Source: Hyalella azteca (taxonomy: Eukaryota; Arthropoda; Malacostraca; Amphipoda; Hyalellidae). From it: a stretch of DNA of 64,000 bases. Numbering within the stretch: position 1 is the first letter of the stretch; each line of letters opens with the position of its first letter. Of this stretch, positions 63,418 through 64,000 are shown in pieces. A model generated the notes under the pieces. That model worked only from the letters and a program-made list of their open reading frames with translations, was not told where the DNA came from and ran no database searches. The position numbers and the translations under genes were made by a program. The DNA lies in the NCBI RefSeq assembly GCF_000764305.2, contig NW_025931949.1:310001-374000 (forward strand). The letters are read 5' to 3'.

Positions 63418-64000
63418 GGAAATTACCTGAATCCATAAATAACCAACGAGCTCCTCGTCTTTTGATGCCGAGCGATCAACTACAAGAATTTAATTATTTT
63501 TGTAAGTTTGTGGCCCCATGTTGTATTATCGAAATTCGTGTATGTAAAACATTTGTTTAACATCCAATTTTCTTTGGGTCTTCTGATCATTGTGTGTGCC
63601 GCATTGCGCTTCACTAATCAAGCACATTTCTTTCTCCTCTGTACTGGCTGCAATTGCCAAATCGAATCAAGGTTGGGAAATCTAGTCTTGGAAATTTCTT
63701 GGTTGAATGTTGCAGCGCTCTCGATCTCAACCTAGCACTACTCAGCCGATTATTCCAATAGATAATGCAAAAATAATGGTCTCTTATCTTGAAGTATTCC
63801 TTACTGCGCAGCGATTGATGGCCATTTTTCGACTCGCAGTAAAGGCATAAAAAAAATCTATGTGAGCTTCTAAGGCTTCAATGCGATGGGTCGAACGAGG
63901 AATTATTCGATGTCATTAGCTGATTGCCTCCTGGGGTTTGGTTACGGGATTGTTCTTAGCTCTAATTAATTGCTAAAAGCACCGGGTTTAACTCAATGTA

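Larger units (their letters stand above)
29862..64000 (+). other. Downstream intron space, remainder of window
   Basis: No further dystrophin domain (spectrin repeat, WW, EF-hand, ZZ) was recognised to the end of the window. The stretch is occupied by transposon remnants (32352-33456, 36628-36839, 43030-44370, 50956-51119, 52814-53025), minisatellites (31018-31176, 51464-51633, 54091-54290), a hairpin pair (42808-42920), a degenerate duplicated block (57384-58345) and a few unassigned ORFs. Between these I see only AT-rich sequence without recognisable genes. Whether all of it is one dystrophin intron or part is intergenic cannot be settled from sequence alone. Confidence 0.5.

Overview
This is eukaryotic, almost certainly animal and probably arthropod, genomic DNA. 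It is AT-rich, with isolated GC-richer exons bounded by GT..AG splice sites, very long intron space, and only fragments of DNA transposons of types common in arthropods (Tc1/mariner, hAT, CACTA-like). No prokaryotic-style gene, rRNA, tRNA or CRISPR array was recognised. I cannot name the species; an arthropod, perhaps a crustacean, is an inference.

The one gene recognised with confidence is dystrophin (Dys/DMD family), on the + strand. Three phase-compatible exons (18306-18520, 18992-19146, 20316-20517) join into about 190 residues of spectrin-type triple-helical rod. They correspond to the distal rod just before the WW/EF/ZZ C-terminal region of human dystrophin; the matching landmarks are the LREHWDE helix, a DDTR motif and a FFGWLSEAE helix. 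A fourth, weaker upstream exon (15071-15148) has matching phase. The rest of the window looks like introns: more than 15 kb upstream and, as far as I can see, more than 43 kb downstream. Two AG|GTAAGT juxtapositions in the downstream intron (21919/21920 and 29861/29862) resemble recursive-splicing ratchet points. The second has a branch-point-like CTAAT and a pyrimidine tract.

The introns hold transposon debris. There is a frameshifted Tc1-like transposase (32352-33456). A hAT element with a perfect 8-bp target duplication (43030-44370) carries a nested, snap-back Tc1/mariner-like element (43448-44196). Two 212-bp CACTG-ended palindromic MITEs lie in opposite orientation (36628-36839 and 52814-53025). 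Three copies of a ~165-bp element have a GTCC-rich core; one lies upstream of the dystrophin exons and, inverted to it, another lies downstream. Several minisatellites and strong hairpins are also present (20-bp x8, 24-bp x10, 15-bp x13, 48-bp x3).

A few open segments on either strand could be exons of nested genes or small peptide genes (1354-1611 minus, 28240-28443 minus, 61411-61572 plus, 38131-38370 minus, 25460-25633 plus). None was recognised and all are low confidence. Most other ORFs in the window look like chance.
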